Assembly: GCA_004143945.1 (NCBI GenBank)
Contig: SEHB01000010.1
Coordinates: 58,423-122,422 of the forward strand
Direction: 5' to 3'
Origin: Lysobacteraceae bacterium
GTDB lineage: Bacteria; Pseudomonadota; Gammaproteobacteria; Xanthomonadales; Rhodanobacteraceae
DNA length: 64,000 nt
The notes under the pieces were generated by a model. The model saw only the letters and a program-made list of their open reading frames with translations, searched no databases and was not told where the DNA came from. A program made the translations under genes and the position numbers. Positions 36,712 to 45,377 of this stretch are shown piece after piece (the first letter of the stretch is position 1; each line of letters starts with the position of its first letter).

Positions 36712-37906
36712 GACGAATGGCCTCCACGGGATCCAGGCGCGCGGCGCGGCGCGCCGGTACCGCGGCGGAGACGATGCCGGTGGCCGTCGCGAGCACCGAT
36801 GCGGCGACCAGCAGCCACGGATCCATCGGAATGTAGAACAGCTTCGGCCCGAAGTTGTTGAACAGACCCACCATTGCCCACCCGGAGACACCGCCGAACA
36901 GCGAACCACCCAGGCCGAACAGCGCACCCTGGATCAGGAACACGCGCAGCATCTGTCCGCGCGTCGTGCCGACGGCTCGCAGGATGCCGATCTCGCGCGT
37001 GCGCTGCACGACGCTCACCGACAGCACGCTGGCGATGCCGAGCGCCACGCTCAATGCGACGAATACGCTGATCATGCTGGTGGACAGGCTCTGCGAGCGC
37101 AACGCGTTCATGAGCTGGGCGTTGGTTTCCATCCAGCTCTCGGATTTCAGGCCGGTGAGGCGTCCGATCAGCGCGGCGACCGGCTGCGCGGAGAAGATGT
37201 CGTCCACGGTGACGTCGATGACCGTTGCAGCGCCCGGCAGGTCCAGCAGCGATTGCGCCTGCTTCATGTCCAGGTACACGTAGCGCGAATCCAGCTCGCG
37301 CACGCCCAGCTCGAAGATGCCGGCCACGTTGACCACGCTTTCGCGACCCTGACCACCGTCGAGGCGCAACTTGTCGCCGACGCGCAGGCCGAGGTCGTCG
37401 GCGAGCTGGGTGCCGACCACGGTCTCGCCGGCGCCGATGCGGAACACGCCGGCGACGAGGTCGTCCTCGATCGGGATGATGCGCTGGTAGCGTTCGGCAT
37501 CGATGCCGAGCAGCGCCACCGACTTCAGTGCTTCGCCGCGACGCGCGAAGGCCGGCCCCGAGATCACCGGCGACACCGCGCGCACCCGCGGCAGTGCATC
37601 CAGCACCGACATGACCTGTTGCCAGTTGTTGATCGAGCGCAGGCGCTGGGCGCGCTTGTTGTCGAGCACGAGTTGCACGCTTCCATCGCGCGCGGCGACG
37701 ACGCGGTTGCGCTCCTCGGCGGGCTGCACGCGTATGTGCGCCTGCGTGCCGAGGGTGCGTTCGATGATGTTGCCCTGCAATCCCGTGATCAACGCAGTGA
37801 GGAACACGATGACCGCGACGCCGACGGCGATACCGACGAGGATCAGCGTACTCTGCGCCTTGCCTTCGCGCAGGAACTTGGTCGCGATGGTCCACTCGAT
37901 CCACAT
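36704..37906 (-). CDS. ABC transporter permease (MacB/FtsX-like)
   Basis: The 400-aa permease has the four-helix layout of the MacB/LolC family: TM1 near the N-terminus (STLILVGIAVGVAVIVFLTAL), a large periplasmic domain (about 50-270) and three C-terminal helices, with the conserved VVQRTREIGILRAVGTTRGQ coupling region and a final DPVEAIRHV. It does not contain the ATPase, unlike true MacB. Its start overlaps the stop of the membrane fusion protein by one base. Confidence 0.92.
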   Translation of the reverse strand: MWIEWTIATKFLREGKAQSTLILVGIAVGVAVIVFLTALITGLQGNIIERTLGTQAHIRVQPAEERNRVVAARDGSVQLVLDNKRAQRLRSINNWQQVMSVLDALPRVRAVSPVISGPAFARRGEALKSVALLGIDAERYQRIIPIEDDLVAGVFRIGAGETVVGTQLADDLGLRVGDKLRLDGGQGRESVVNVAGIFELGVRELDSRYVYLDMKQAQSLLDLPGAATVIDVTVDDIFSAQPVAALIGRLTGLKSESWMETNAQLMNALRSQSLSTSMISVFVALSVALGIASVLSVSVVQRTREIGILRAVGTTRGQMLRVFLIQGALFGLGGSLFGGVSGWAMVGLFNNFGPKLFYIPMDPWLLVAASVLATATGIVSAAVPARRAARLDPVEAIRHV

Positions 37907-39123
37907 CAGTCGAACGTCGCCGGCAGTTCCTTTCGCGTGGCAGCGTCCGCCCCCTCGGTGGGCAGCGCTTCGCGCACGATGCGCACGCGGTCACCTTCCG
38001 CCACCGGCGCCGCGGCATCGGCGAGGATACGATCGCCGGGCGCGAGACCCTCGATGATCTCGGTCATCGCGAGCCCACGCAGGCCCAGCCTCACCTCGCG
38101 GCGGAACGCGCGCCCGTCTGCAACGCGCCACACCTCGGCGCGCTCGCCGTCCACCGCGCCGAGTGCGTCGTTGGGCGCCACCAGGGCGCGTTCCCGACGG
38201 CCCGTGGTCACGTTCACCGACACGGTCATGTCCTGGCGCAGGAAGTCGGGGACCGGCGAAACTGCGAGGCGGATGTCGACCGTACCGCGCTGCGGATCGA
38301 TGCTCGGCGCGATGAAGCCGAGCGTTGCCGGAAACGGCCGCGACGGGTAGGCGTCGGCAACGCACATCGCGGGCTGTCCGAGCGCGAGCACTTCGAGGTT
38401 CTTCTCGTCGAGCGGCACCAGGATCTCGGTGTCGCCATCGCGCGCGATTTCGAACAGGATGCGGCCGGGCTGCACGAGGTCGCCTGGCTCGGCGTTGCGC
38501 GTGAGCACGGTGCCGGCGACCTCGGCGCGTATCGTCGTCTTGGCCAGTTGCGCGCGGGCCGTGGCGAGGCGGGCGCGTGCAGCCGCTTCATCCGGACTGC
38601 CCTCTGCCAGCGAACGCGCAGCCAGCCGCGCCTGCTCGGCGGCGCTGCGCGCGACGGCCTCGGCCTGCAGGGCCTGCTCCACTGCCTCGCGCGCGATCAA
38701 CTGGCGCTTGAACAGGTCCTGGCGGCGCGCGGCCTCGCGGCTTGCCTGGGCGAGGCGTGCGTCGGCTTCGCGCAATGCAGCCTGCGCCTGCGGACGCGTG
38801 GCCTGCTGCAGCCGGGCAAGCGCTGCCTCGGCCTCTCGCACGGCAGATTCCAGATCGTCGGCGCGCAGCACCGCCAGCACGTCGCCCGGGGCGACGGCAT
38901 CACCTTCGCGCACGCGCCGCTCGACCACCACACCGGTCACCGGGCTGCCAACCTGCGCGCGCGACACCGCCACCACCCGGCCCGTCGCCACGACCGTCTG
39001 AACCAATGGCCGCGACATCACGTCGTAGCCCGCGAGCACCGGACCGCGCATGTGCTGCAGCAGTCCCCACGCGAGTCCCGCCACTACCAGGCAAGCGACA
39101 GCAATCAGCAGCGGGCGTTTCAT
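37906..39123 (-). CDS. Membrane fusion protein of the efflux ABC system (HlyD/MacA family)
   Basis: This encodes 405 aa. An N-terminal signal anchor (LLIAVACLVVAGLAWGLL) is followed by half of a lipoyl domain (GRVVAVSRAQVGSPVTGVV), a long coiled-coil hairpin (about 95-195, rich in Ala/Arg/Glu heptads), the second half-lipoyl, then beta-barrel and membrane-proximal domains. It would link the inner-membrane permease to a TolC-type outer-membrane channel. No TolC gene is present in the window. It is the first gene of the three-gene operon. Confidence 0.9.
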   Translation of the reverse strand: MKRPLLIAVACLVVAGLAWGLLQHMRGPVLAGYDVMSRPLVQTVVATGRVVAVSRAQVGSPVTGVVVERRVREGDAVAPGDVLAVLRADDLESAVREAEAALARLQQATRPQAQAALREADARLAQASREAARRQDLFKRQLIAREAVEQALQAEAVARSAAEQARLAARSLAEGSPDEAAARARLATARAQLAKTTIRAEVAGTVLTRNAEPGDLVQPGRILFEIARDGDTEILVPLDEKNLEVLALGQPAMCVADAYPSRPFPATLGFIAPSIDPQRGTVDIRLAVSPVPDFLRQDMTVSVNVTTGRRERALVAPNDALGAVDGERAEVWRVADGRAFRREVRLGLRGLAMTEIIEGLAPGDRILADAAAPVAEGDRVRIVREALPTEGADAATRKELPATFD

Positions 39124-39411
39124 CCGATGCTCCGGAACAGGGCAGCCTTACGATACCGGCAACGGAGCCCGGCTGCCGATCGAGCACGGATGCGGGCATC
39201 GTCATCGCGACGCGATCCCCGACGCATGTCCGGCAACCACGACCGCGTCATGCCAGCGCGCGGTCCGCACCCACGCTCATCCGCCACCGCGTGGCGCAGG
39301 ATCGCGCAACCTCCAGCCCCGTTCGATCGTGCTGTCGAGCGCGGGGCATGGCACCTGCCGCACGTACAGCAAAGCCCTACACTCTCCCCTTCCCTGCCCA
39401 CGGTTCCTTCG

Positions 39412-40134
39412 ATGTCCGACCCCGTTCGCCTGGCCAAACGCGTCGCCGACCTGGCGGGCTGTTCGCGCGCCGATGCGGAGCGCTACATCGAGGGAGGATG
39501 GGTGTCGGTCGACGGCGTGGTCGTCGAACGGCCGCAGCACAAGGTGTCCGACGAAAGCGTGACGATCGATCCGCTCGCGCGGCTCGAACCGGAGGCGCCG
39601 GCCACGGTGCTGTTGCACAAGCCTGCGGGCGTCGACGCGATCAGCGGCGCGAACCCCGCTTCCGCGCTCGTGACCGCGGCGACGCATTGGGCCGATGACG
39701 CCTCCGGCATCCGCATCGTGAAGCGCCTGCTCCACCACCTGACGCCGCTGGTGCCGCTCGACAGGGACGCGAGCGGACTCATGGTACTGACCCAGGACGG
39801 ACGCATCTGGCGCCGGCTGACCGAAGACGGCGACCAGATCGAGCACGAATACATCGTGGAGGTCGCGGGCGAGATCGCGCCATGGGGACTGAATCGCCTC
39901 TGCCACGGCCTCTCGTACGAAGGGCGCGAACTGCCGCCCTGCAAGGTGAGCTGGCAGAACGAAACCCGCCTGCGCTTCGCGATCAAGGCGGTGCAAGGCG
40001 GGCAGTTGCGCGCCATGTGCGCGCAAGTCAGCCTCGAGGTGGTCTCGATCAGGCGCATCCGGATCGGCAGGATCGCGCTCGGCAAGATGCCACCGGCGGC
40101 GTGGCGGTTTCTTGCCGCAGGCGAACGATTCTGA
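39412..40134 (+). CDS. 23S rRNA / RluF-like pseudouridine synthase
   Basis: This 240-aa enzyme has an N-terminal S4 RNA-binding domain (LAKRVADLAGCSRADAERYI, EGGWVSVDGVVVERPQHKV) and a pseudouridine synthase domain with VLLHKPAGVDA, the catalytic Asp in VPLDRDASGLMVLT and the closing RIRIGRIALGKMPPAAWRFL. Closest in layout to RluF/RsuA. It isomerises a uridine in rRNA; the target position is not predictable. The ATG at 39412 begins directly at the S4 domain. Confidence 0.88.
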   Translation: MSDPVRLAKRVADLAGCSRADAERYIEGGWVSVDGVVVERPQHKVSDESVTIDPLARLEPEAPATVLLHKPAGVDAISGANPASALVTAATHWADDASGIRIVKRLLHHLTPLVPLDRDASGLMVLTQDGRIWRRLTEDGDQIEHEYIVEVAGEIAPWGLNRLCHGLSYEGRELPPCKVSWQNETRLRFAIKAVQGGQLRAMCAQVSLEVVSIRRIRIGRIALGKMPPAAWRFLAAGERF

Positions 40135-40317
40135 GTCCACGCTTCTTCTCGCGCAACGGCGCGCATCTCGGACTCAAGCACGTGCTTGCGAAGGCGTAAG
40201 AGATGCATGCCGGAAGCGGCATCAATACCTCGTCGGTCGCCGGACTGCGCGGCTTGACCGGCGTGCTGCCGGGCGTCTCGCGCAAGCGGCCGACCCAACG
40301 GCGCTCGTGCGTTGCGG

Positions 40318-41466
40318 TCAGCCGAGGAACAACCCCAGATACTCGCCGACCGGCCGTCGCAGGATCGTCTCATTGACATAGAGCGGAATGCGGCCGCCGT
40401 TCCAGCGCCCGAGGCGTACGCCCGCGGCACGACCGCGCTCGAACGCGGCTGCGGCGAACGCCTCGTCCATCTCGAGCCAAAAAATGTTCGACGCGTTCGG
40501 CGAACTGCGCTCGCGCACCTTGCCGCTCGCGACGAGCGCGCCCACGAGCTCGCGCGCGGCCCGATGCGCGCGCGCGATCGCAGGCATGAACGCCGGCAAC
40601 GCATCGCGCGCGAGGACCGCGGGCATCCAGCCCTGGTAGAGCGAGCCTCCGAACACGCGCCGCAGCTCGCGGGCCTGCGCGATCTCCGCCACGCGACCCG
40701 CGAGCACCGCGCCGAACGGCGCGCCGAGGTACTTGTAGAGCGACACGTAGACGGTATCGAACTCGGACGCATATGCCGCAATGTCGAACGAGGGTGGTGC
40801 AAGCAGCAGCCGAGCGCCATCGAGATGAAGGCGCGCGCCATGCGAACGCGCAAGCGTCGCGATCTCGCGCACCAGCGGCAGCGGAACCATCTCGCCATCG
40901 ACGCGACGCACCGGGCTTTCGAGCGACATCGCGCCGATCTTCATCGGATAAGGCCCGTTCTCCGACGCGTCGATTGCGGCACGCACTTCGGCGAGCGCCG
41001 GACTTGCGCGACCTGCTGCGAGCGGGATCAGGTTGATGCCGGACAGGCGCTGCGCGGCATCGCTCTCGTCGCGGTACAGATGGCTCTCCGCCTGCACGAG
41101 CGCGCGCCGATGTTCGCCGCACAGCACGCGCACCGCAATGTTGTTCGCGAGCGTGCCGGTCGCGAAGAACGCGCAGTCCTCCTTGCCGAGCAGTGCTGCG
41201 AACGCGCGCTCCATCGACTCGACCGCCCCGCCGACCTCGTAGCGATCACGTACGTCGGCATCCGCGCGCACGCCCTCGGCCAACCGTGCGCTCATCGCGA
41301 CCGGATCCGGCGGAGCGCTGTCACCGACGAGCCAGACACTGCGCTCGTCGATCGGTGGAAATTCGGGAGGCGCGCTCGCAGAGCGATCCTGCGCGCTCGC
41401 AATGGCCGGCAGCGTGGTGGCCAGGGTGGCTGCGAGCGATCCTTGCAGGAAATGACGTCGGTGCAC
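40318..41466 (-). CDS. Tat-exported threonine aldolase-like PLP enzyme
   Basis: The 382-aa protein fits the beta-eliminating lyase / low-specificity threonine aldolase family: DRYEVGGAVESMERAFAALL, FFATGTLANNIAVRVL, the Asp in LHLDGARLLLA and the Schiff-base Lys in VYVSLYKYLGAPFGAVLAG. Unusually it begins with a twin-arginine signal (RRHFLQGSLAATLATTLPA) cut near ASAQ, so it is exported folded with its cofactor. The GTG at 41466 is used, with GGAGAG upstream. The substrate in the periplasm is unknown. Confidence 0.83.
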   Translation of the reverse strand: MHRRHFLQGSLAATLATTLPAIASAQDRSASAPPEFPPIDERSVWLVGDSAPPDPVAMSARLAEGVRADADVRDRYEVGGAVESMERAFAALLGKEDCAFFATGTLANNIAVRVLCGEHRRALVQAESHLYRDESDAAQRLSGINLIPLAAGRASPALAEVRAAIDASENGPYPMKIGAMSLESPVRRVDGEMVPLPLVREIATLARSHGARLHLDGARLLLAPPSFDIAAYASEFDTVYVSLYKYLGAPFGAVLAGRVAEIAQARELRRVFGGSLYQGWMPAVLARDALPAFMPAIARAHRAARELVGALVASGKVRERSSPNASNIFWLEMDEAFAAAAFERGRAAGVRLGRWNGGRIPLYVNETILRRPVGEYLGLFLG

Positions 41467-41593
41467 GAGGGCTCTCCGGAAGTGGACGCCGATTATCGAG
41501 GGAACATCTGCGCGCCGATCAAGTCCTGGAGCCGAATCGCGTGCAATCGCGCCGAGCCGATGGGCGGGTCGCGAACGCGTGCCGCTGCGCGCT

Positions 41594-42553
41594 TCAGTCC
41601 ATTCCCGAAGCGGTTCGATCGCCGCCCTGCGCGCGCTCGATGAGCCACGCGCGCAGGCTCGCGAGCGAATCGAGCCGGTGCGCGCCGATCTCGGCGAGCA
41701 CGTCCCCATAGGCGGGCGCGCCCGCGCCACCAACGAGCAACGCGATCGATCGCGGCAGCGCACCGCGCAGCTGCCGCAGTTCCTGGCTCACGTGCGGGTG
41801 GTCGCTCGGATGCACGATCGAGAGCGCGACGGTGTCGGCGCCCGCCACGCGCGCGGCGCGCGCGAGTTCGTTCGCGGGCAGGCTCGCGCCGAGGAACGCG
41901 ACGCGCCATCCGCTCGTCGCCGCGACCGTGGCGGCGAGCATCGCACCGAGATCATGCAACTGCATCGCGGGCGTGCCGATCACGATCGTGCGCGCATCGT
42001 CCGGCACCGCGGGCGCTTCGGTCATCCAGGTGAGCACGCGACGCACCGTCGCGGTCGCGAGGTGCCCGTTCGCGGGCGGGAACGTGCCCTGCTCCCATCC
42101 TGAGCCGATCTTCTGCAGCAACCGGCCGAACACCTTCTCGAGCGCATCGTCCGACGGAAGCTGCAATGCCGCCGCGCGCAACGTTGTCTCGAGCAGGTCC
42201 GCATCGAAGTGCTGCGCGGCGTCGAGCGCCTTCTGCACGTACAGCGCGATCGCGGAGTCGTGCACATCGTCCGCGGCTGCATTCGTGTCCGCGCGCCGGT
42301 CGCCCGCGACGAGTTCGCGCAGCTCGTCGTTGCCGAGCGTCGCCACGTGCCCGATCGACCGCCCGGCCGCGGTGACCTTGACGAGCAGCTGCAGGCGTTC
42401 GATGTCCGCATCCGAATAGGTGCGCTGTCCGCCCGCGGATCGCGCGGGCTGGACAGCCCCGTAGCGCTTTTCCCACGCGCGCAGCAGGTCGGGCGTCAAT
42501 CCGGTGCGCCGCGCGACCACACGGACGGAATGCAGGGGCGCGGTATCGGTCAT
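41594..42553 (-). CDS. MerR-family regulator with B12-binding domain (CarH/LitR-like)
   Basis: The 319-aa product has an N-terminal MerR helix-turn-helix (VRVVARRTGLTPDLLRAWEK, RYGAVQPARSAGGQRTYSD), then a helical four-helix-bundle domain and a cobalamin-binding Rossmann domain. The base-off His is kept in QLHDLG. The adenosylcobalamin cap motif W-x9-E-H of CarH reads W-x9-G-H here, so the light-sensing chemistry may be altered or lost. Start ATG 42553 is supported by a promoter with a 31-base leader. It is divergent from the fasciclin gene. Confidence 0.85.
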   Translation of the reverse strand: MTDTAPLHSVRVVARRTGLTPDLLRAWEKRYGAVQPARSAGGQRTYSDADIERLQLLVKVTAAGRSIGHVATLGNDELRELVAGDRRADTNAAADDVHDSAIALYVQKALDAAQHFDADLLETTLRAAALQLPSDDALEKVFGRLLQKIGSGWEQGTFPPANGHLATATVRRVLTWMTEAPAVPDDARTIVIGTPAMQLHDLGAMLAATVAATSGWRVAFLGASLPANELARAARVAGADTVALSIVHPSDHPHVSQELRQLRGALPRSIALLVGGAGAPAYGDVLAEIGAHRLDSLASLRAWLIERAQGGDRTASGMD

Positions 42554-42582
42554 GCCCTCATCGTAGGCGGACCGCACTTTCT

Positions 42583-42687
42583 TGTCCATGTATTTATCAA
42601 TACTGTCCAACTAATTGACCCCTGTTGACAGCAAATAGTTGGACATGTAGTGTACAAACCGCCTGGTCGCCTCCAGATAGATGGACA
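42583..42687. promoter_or_regulatory. Array of TAGNTGGACA operator boxes between regulator and fasciclin genes
   Basis: Boxes are seen at 42583-42592 (TGTCCATGTA), 42604-42613 (TGTCCAACTA), 42636-42645 (TAGTTGGACA) and 42678-42687 (TAGATGGACA). The second and third are exact inverted copies 22 bases apart. A weaker TGGACA lies at 42693. On the minus strand, GTCAAT and TAAATA with a 17-base spacer form a promoter for the MerR gene, with a box inside the spacer. Binding by the MerR/B12 protein is inferred. Confidence 0.6.
42625..42653 (+). promoter_or_regulatory. Sigma-70 promoter of the fasciclin gene
   Basis: TTGACA (42625-42630) and TAGTGT (42648-42653) are separated by 17 bases. The operator box TAGTTGGACA lies within the spacer, where MerR-family proteins and repressors act. 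The ATG of the fasciclin gene is 76 bases downstream of the -10. Confidence 0.6.
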
Positions 42688-42728
42688 ACCGGTGGACAGG
42701 CTCCCTTCCCCATCGCTCAGGATTCGAC

Positions 42729-43220
42729 ATGAACAAGATCTTCACTCTCTGCGCCGCTGTCGCGGTTGCCGCCCCTCTCACCGCACTCGCCGGCGGCACC
42801 GGCTCGATGACCGCGAAGAAGGACATCGTCGACACCGCGGTCGCCGCGGGCTCGTTCAAGACGCTTGCCACGGCGCTCGAGGCCGCCGGCCTCGTCGACA
42901 CGCTCAAGGGCGCCGGACCGTTCACGGTGTTCGCGCCGACCGACGCCGCGTTCGCGAAGCTGCCTGCGGGTACGGTCGACGGCCTGCTCAAGGACAAGGC
43001 CAAGCTCACTTCGATCCTCACCTACCACGTGGTGCCCGGCAAGGTGATGGCGGCCGATGTGGTCAAGCTCGACGGTGCAAAGACCGTCAACGGCCAGTCG
43101 GTCGCGATCAAGGTCGTCGACGGCAAGGTGATGGTCGACAACGCGACCGTGACCCAGGCGGACGTCGGCGCGTCGAACGGCGTGATCCACGTGATCGACA
43201 CGGTGCTGCTGCCGAAGTAA
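42729..43220 (+). CDS. Secreted fasciclin-domain protein
   Basis: This encodes 163 aa with signal peptide [21 protein letters not shown]. One FAS1 domain follows: [40 protein letters not shown] (the H1 motif), [17 protein letters not shown] and the ending [15 protein letters not shown] (H2). Such single-domain proteins are secreted and linked to adhesion or stress. A strong terminator follows. The promoter carries boxes that may bind the divergently encoded B12-type MerR regulator. Confidence 0.92.
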   Translation: MNKIFTLCAAVAVAAPLTALAGGTGSMTAKKDIVDTAVAAGSFKTLATALEAAGLVDTLKGAGPFTVFAPTDAAFAKLPAGTVDGLLKDKAKLTSILTYHVVPGKVMAADVVKLDGAKTVNGQSVAIKVVDGKVMVDNATVTQADVGASNGVIHVIDTVLLPK

Positions 43221-43271
43221 TCCACGTCGCTGGCGTGATCGCGAGCTCGCCACGTCACACCAGGGTCCGAC

Positions 43272-43311
43272 TGCACCCCGCCGCTGTCTTCAGCGGCGGG
43301 GTGCACTTTTT
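43272..43311 (+). terminator. Rho-independent terminator of the fasciclin gene
   Basis: TGCACCCCGCCGCTG pairs perfectly over 15 bp with CAGCGGCGGGGTGCA around a TCTT loop, followed directly by CTTTTTTCGG. It lies 51 bases after the stop codon. It is the clearest intrinsic terminator in the window. Confidence 0.9.
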
Positions 43312-43373
43312 TCGGTCGAGATCGGATATCCGTCGGCGCGAACGCCTGATGCGCGGGTTCGCGTCCGGCGATC

Positions 43374-44744
43374 CTACGGCGTGTTCTGCGCTCCCGGCGA
43401 CGGCGTGGTCGAGAACGCCCAGTCCGTGTCCGCGTCATCTGTGTCGGCGCCGTTCGGCAAGCGGACCAGCGAGCCGTTGACGGTATTGCCGTCGATCGCC
43501 GTCGCCGGCGTGCCTTCGACGAGATTCACCGGCGTCGGGAAACCGCCGATCGTGCCGGCGGCAAGCGAGCCTTCGTAGGAAAGCGCATCGATCACCCCGC
43601 TCGCCCCGGTGGCGATCAGCGCGACGCCGTCGGGTGCGCCGTTCTGCATGCAGGTGTCGACGCAGTCGAACGGCAGTTCCAGCGTGCCCACGGGCAGCGG
43701 TACGGAGCCGCCGTGCACGACGAGGTAACCGCCGGCCGGCAACGCGCCGGCCGGTCCGAGGTCGATGCGTCGGTACTCGTTGCCATGGTTGCCGTCCACG
43801 AGCACGAGTGCGAGGCCCGACAGGTGCACGCTCGTCGCCGACGTGTTGTGGATCTCGACGAACTCCATCGTGTCGACCGCGCCGACGTTGTCGTAGTCGA
43901 CTTCGTTGATCACGAGCGATCGCATCACGGTCATCGTGCCGAGCATGGCGGGGTCGAAGTCGAGCCCTGCCCCCGCACCGGCGCCGTCGGTGTCGCAGTA
44001 GGTCCAGCCCACGCCCGCATCCTGGCTGAAGCGGAACGTGTAGGCGTAGTCGCCCGCGGTCCACGGCGCGGTCAATGTCGCCATGAACTCGTCGTCGTTG
44101 CCGACCTGGGTGTTGTAGATCGCGTCGACGAAGTGCCAGCCCGCGAGCAGGCGCGGATCGGTGCCGATCGGTCCGACGCCGAGCGAAGCGATCCAGCCTG
44201 GGGGTGAGCCCGCTGGATCGGTGACGCCCGACTGGAACAGCCGCCCGAAGATCGGCGGACTGAGCTGTCCCCCGAGCACGTCGAACGCGCCCGGGAACTG
44301 CAGGTTGCAGAAATCCGCTTCTCCGCCTGCGCTGCCGACCTCATTGAGCGCGCCCTCGACGCGCACGCCGGCCGACACCGCATTGCCGAGCGTCGCCGTC
44401 ACGGTCACCGGCGCGGGCCCGCCGACGAGGCCGCTGACCTGCACCGTTGCAGTGGATTCCCCCGCCAACACCATAGTCCCGCCACCCACCACGGCGAGAC
44501 GCGCAGGTTCGGTCGAGACGATCGGCACGAAGGTGTCGATGGCCGCGGGTTGCGACAGCGTGAGCGTGAGCGGCACCGGCAGCGTGTCGCCACTCGCGCC
44601 TTGCGCGATGTAAACCGGACTCGGCGACAGCGCGTGCGCGCCGTCCTCGAACGCGTTCGCGAACAGCGGATCGGGCGGGAGGATCTGCGCGCTCGCCGGC
44701 AAAGCGGCAACGAGCAGCCACACACCGCACATGGTCATGCGCAT
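43374..44744 (-). CDS. Secreted protein with C-terminal lamin-tail domain
   Basis: This encodes 456 aa. Signal peptide MRMTMCGVWLLVAALPASA is followed within ten residues by LFANAFEDG, an N-terminal echo of the GFE tail found at the C-termini of other secreted proteins here. Residues 40-130 look like an Ig-type domain (VTVTATLGNAVSAGVRVEG). The C-terminal part is a lamin-tail domain: SLVINEVDYDNVGAVDTMEF, VEIHNTSATSVHLSGLALVL and SLVRLPNGADTDD. Lamin-tail domains in bacteria are attached to surface proteins and nucleases. SD AAGGGGG precedes the start. Confidence 0.82.
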   Translation of the reverse strand: MRMTMCGVWLLVAALPASAQILPPDPLFANAFEDGAHALSPSPVYIAQGASGDTLPVPLTLTLSQPAAIDTFVPIVSTEPARLAVVGGGTMVLAGESTATVQVSGLVGGPAPVTVTATLGNAVSAGVRVEGALNEVGSAGGEADFCNLQFPGAFDVLGGQLSPPIFGRLFQSGVTDPAGSPPGWIASLGVGPIGTDPRLLAGWHFVDAIYNTQVGNDDEFMATLTAPWTAGDYAYTFRFSQDAGVGWTYCDTDGAGAGAGLDFDPAMLGTMTVMRSLVINEVDYDNVGAVDTMEFVEIHNTSATSVHLSGLALVLVDGNHGNEYRRIDLGPAGALPAGGYLVVHGGSVPLPVGTLELPFDCVDTCMQNGAPDGVALIATGASGVIDALSYEGSLAAGTIGGFPTPVNLVEGTPATAIDGNTVNGSLVRLPNGADTDDADTDWAFSTTPSPGAQNTP

Positions 44745-44842
44745 GACATATCCCCCTTGGCCCCGAGCCATGATTTCCCACATGCAAGTGAGCGTCAAGG
44801 AGCAGGGAACAAGACCCAAAGGCCCCCGCGAAACGGATCCTG

Positions 44843-45306
44843 CGCAGGAGCGCACCCTGTGCGCGATTCGCGGGAATGCGAAGCATCGCGCACGAACGGT
44901 TTCCTGCGCGGATCGCCCGCAGGGTGGGTTCCTGCACACGTGATCGGATGTGCGCCACGCCTCTGTAGGAGCGCACCCTGTGCGCGATTCGCGGGAATGC
45001 GAAGCACCGCGCACGAACGGTTTCCTGCGCGGATCGCCCACAGGGTGGGCTCCTGCACACGTGATGGGATGTGCGCCACGCCTCTGTAGGCGCGCACCCT
45101 GTGCGCGATTCGCGCGAATGCGAAGCACCGTGCACGAACGGTTTCCTGCGCGGATCGCCCACAGGGTGGGCTCCTGCACACGTGATCGGATGTGCGCCAC
45201 GCCTCTGTAGGAGCGCACCCTGTGCGCGATTCGCGCGAATGCGAAGCACCGCGCACGAACGGTTTCCTGCGCGGATCGCCCACAGGGTGGGCTCCTACAG
45301 ACGTGA
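44843..45306. repeat. Four tandem copies of a 121-bp repeat with inverted ends
   Basis: Units begin around 44843, 44964, 45085 and 45206, exactly 121 bp apart, and differ by only a few bases. Each has an opening arm TGTAGGAGCGCACCCTGTG and a closing arm CACAGGGTGGGCTCCT(A/G)CA, which can pair; between the arms lies GCGAAGCACCGCGCACGAAC-type sequence. The design is that of a paired REP (BIME) amplified in tandem. It sits between two minus-strand genes and covers most of the 633-bp gap 44745-45377. Confidence 0.9.
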
Positions 45307-45377
45307 TGGAATGTGCGCCACGACTTCGCGGGATGCGCGCCGCGTGCGCACGTGGCACCGCGCGGGTGCAAACCTGC

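Noticed and set aside
44843..45306. Possible CRISPR array
   Set aside because: The whole 121-bp unit repeats, with no variable spacers between short repeats, and no cas genes are nearby.
43374..45371. Long minus-strand open frame extending the lamin-tail protein through the repeats
   Set aside because: The frame is open only because the repeat lacks stops; the signal peptide and ribosome site at 44744 define the true start.
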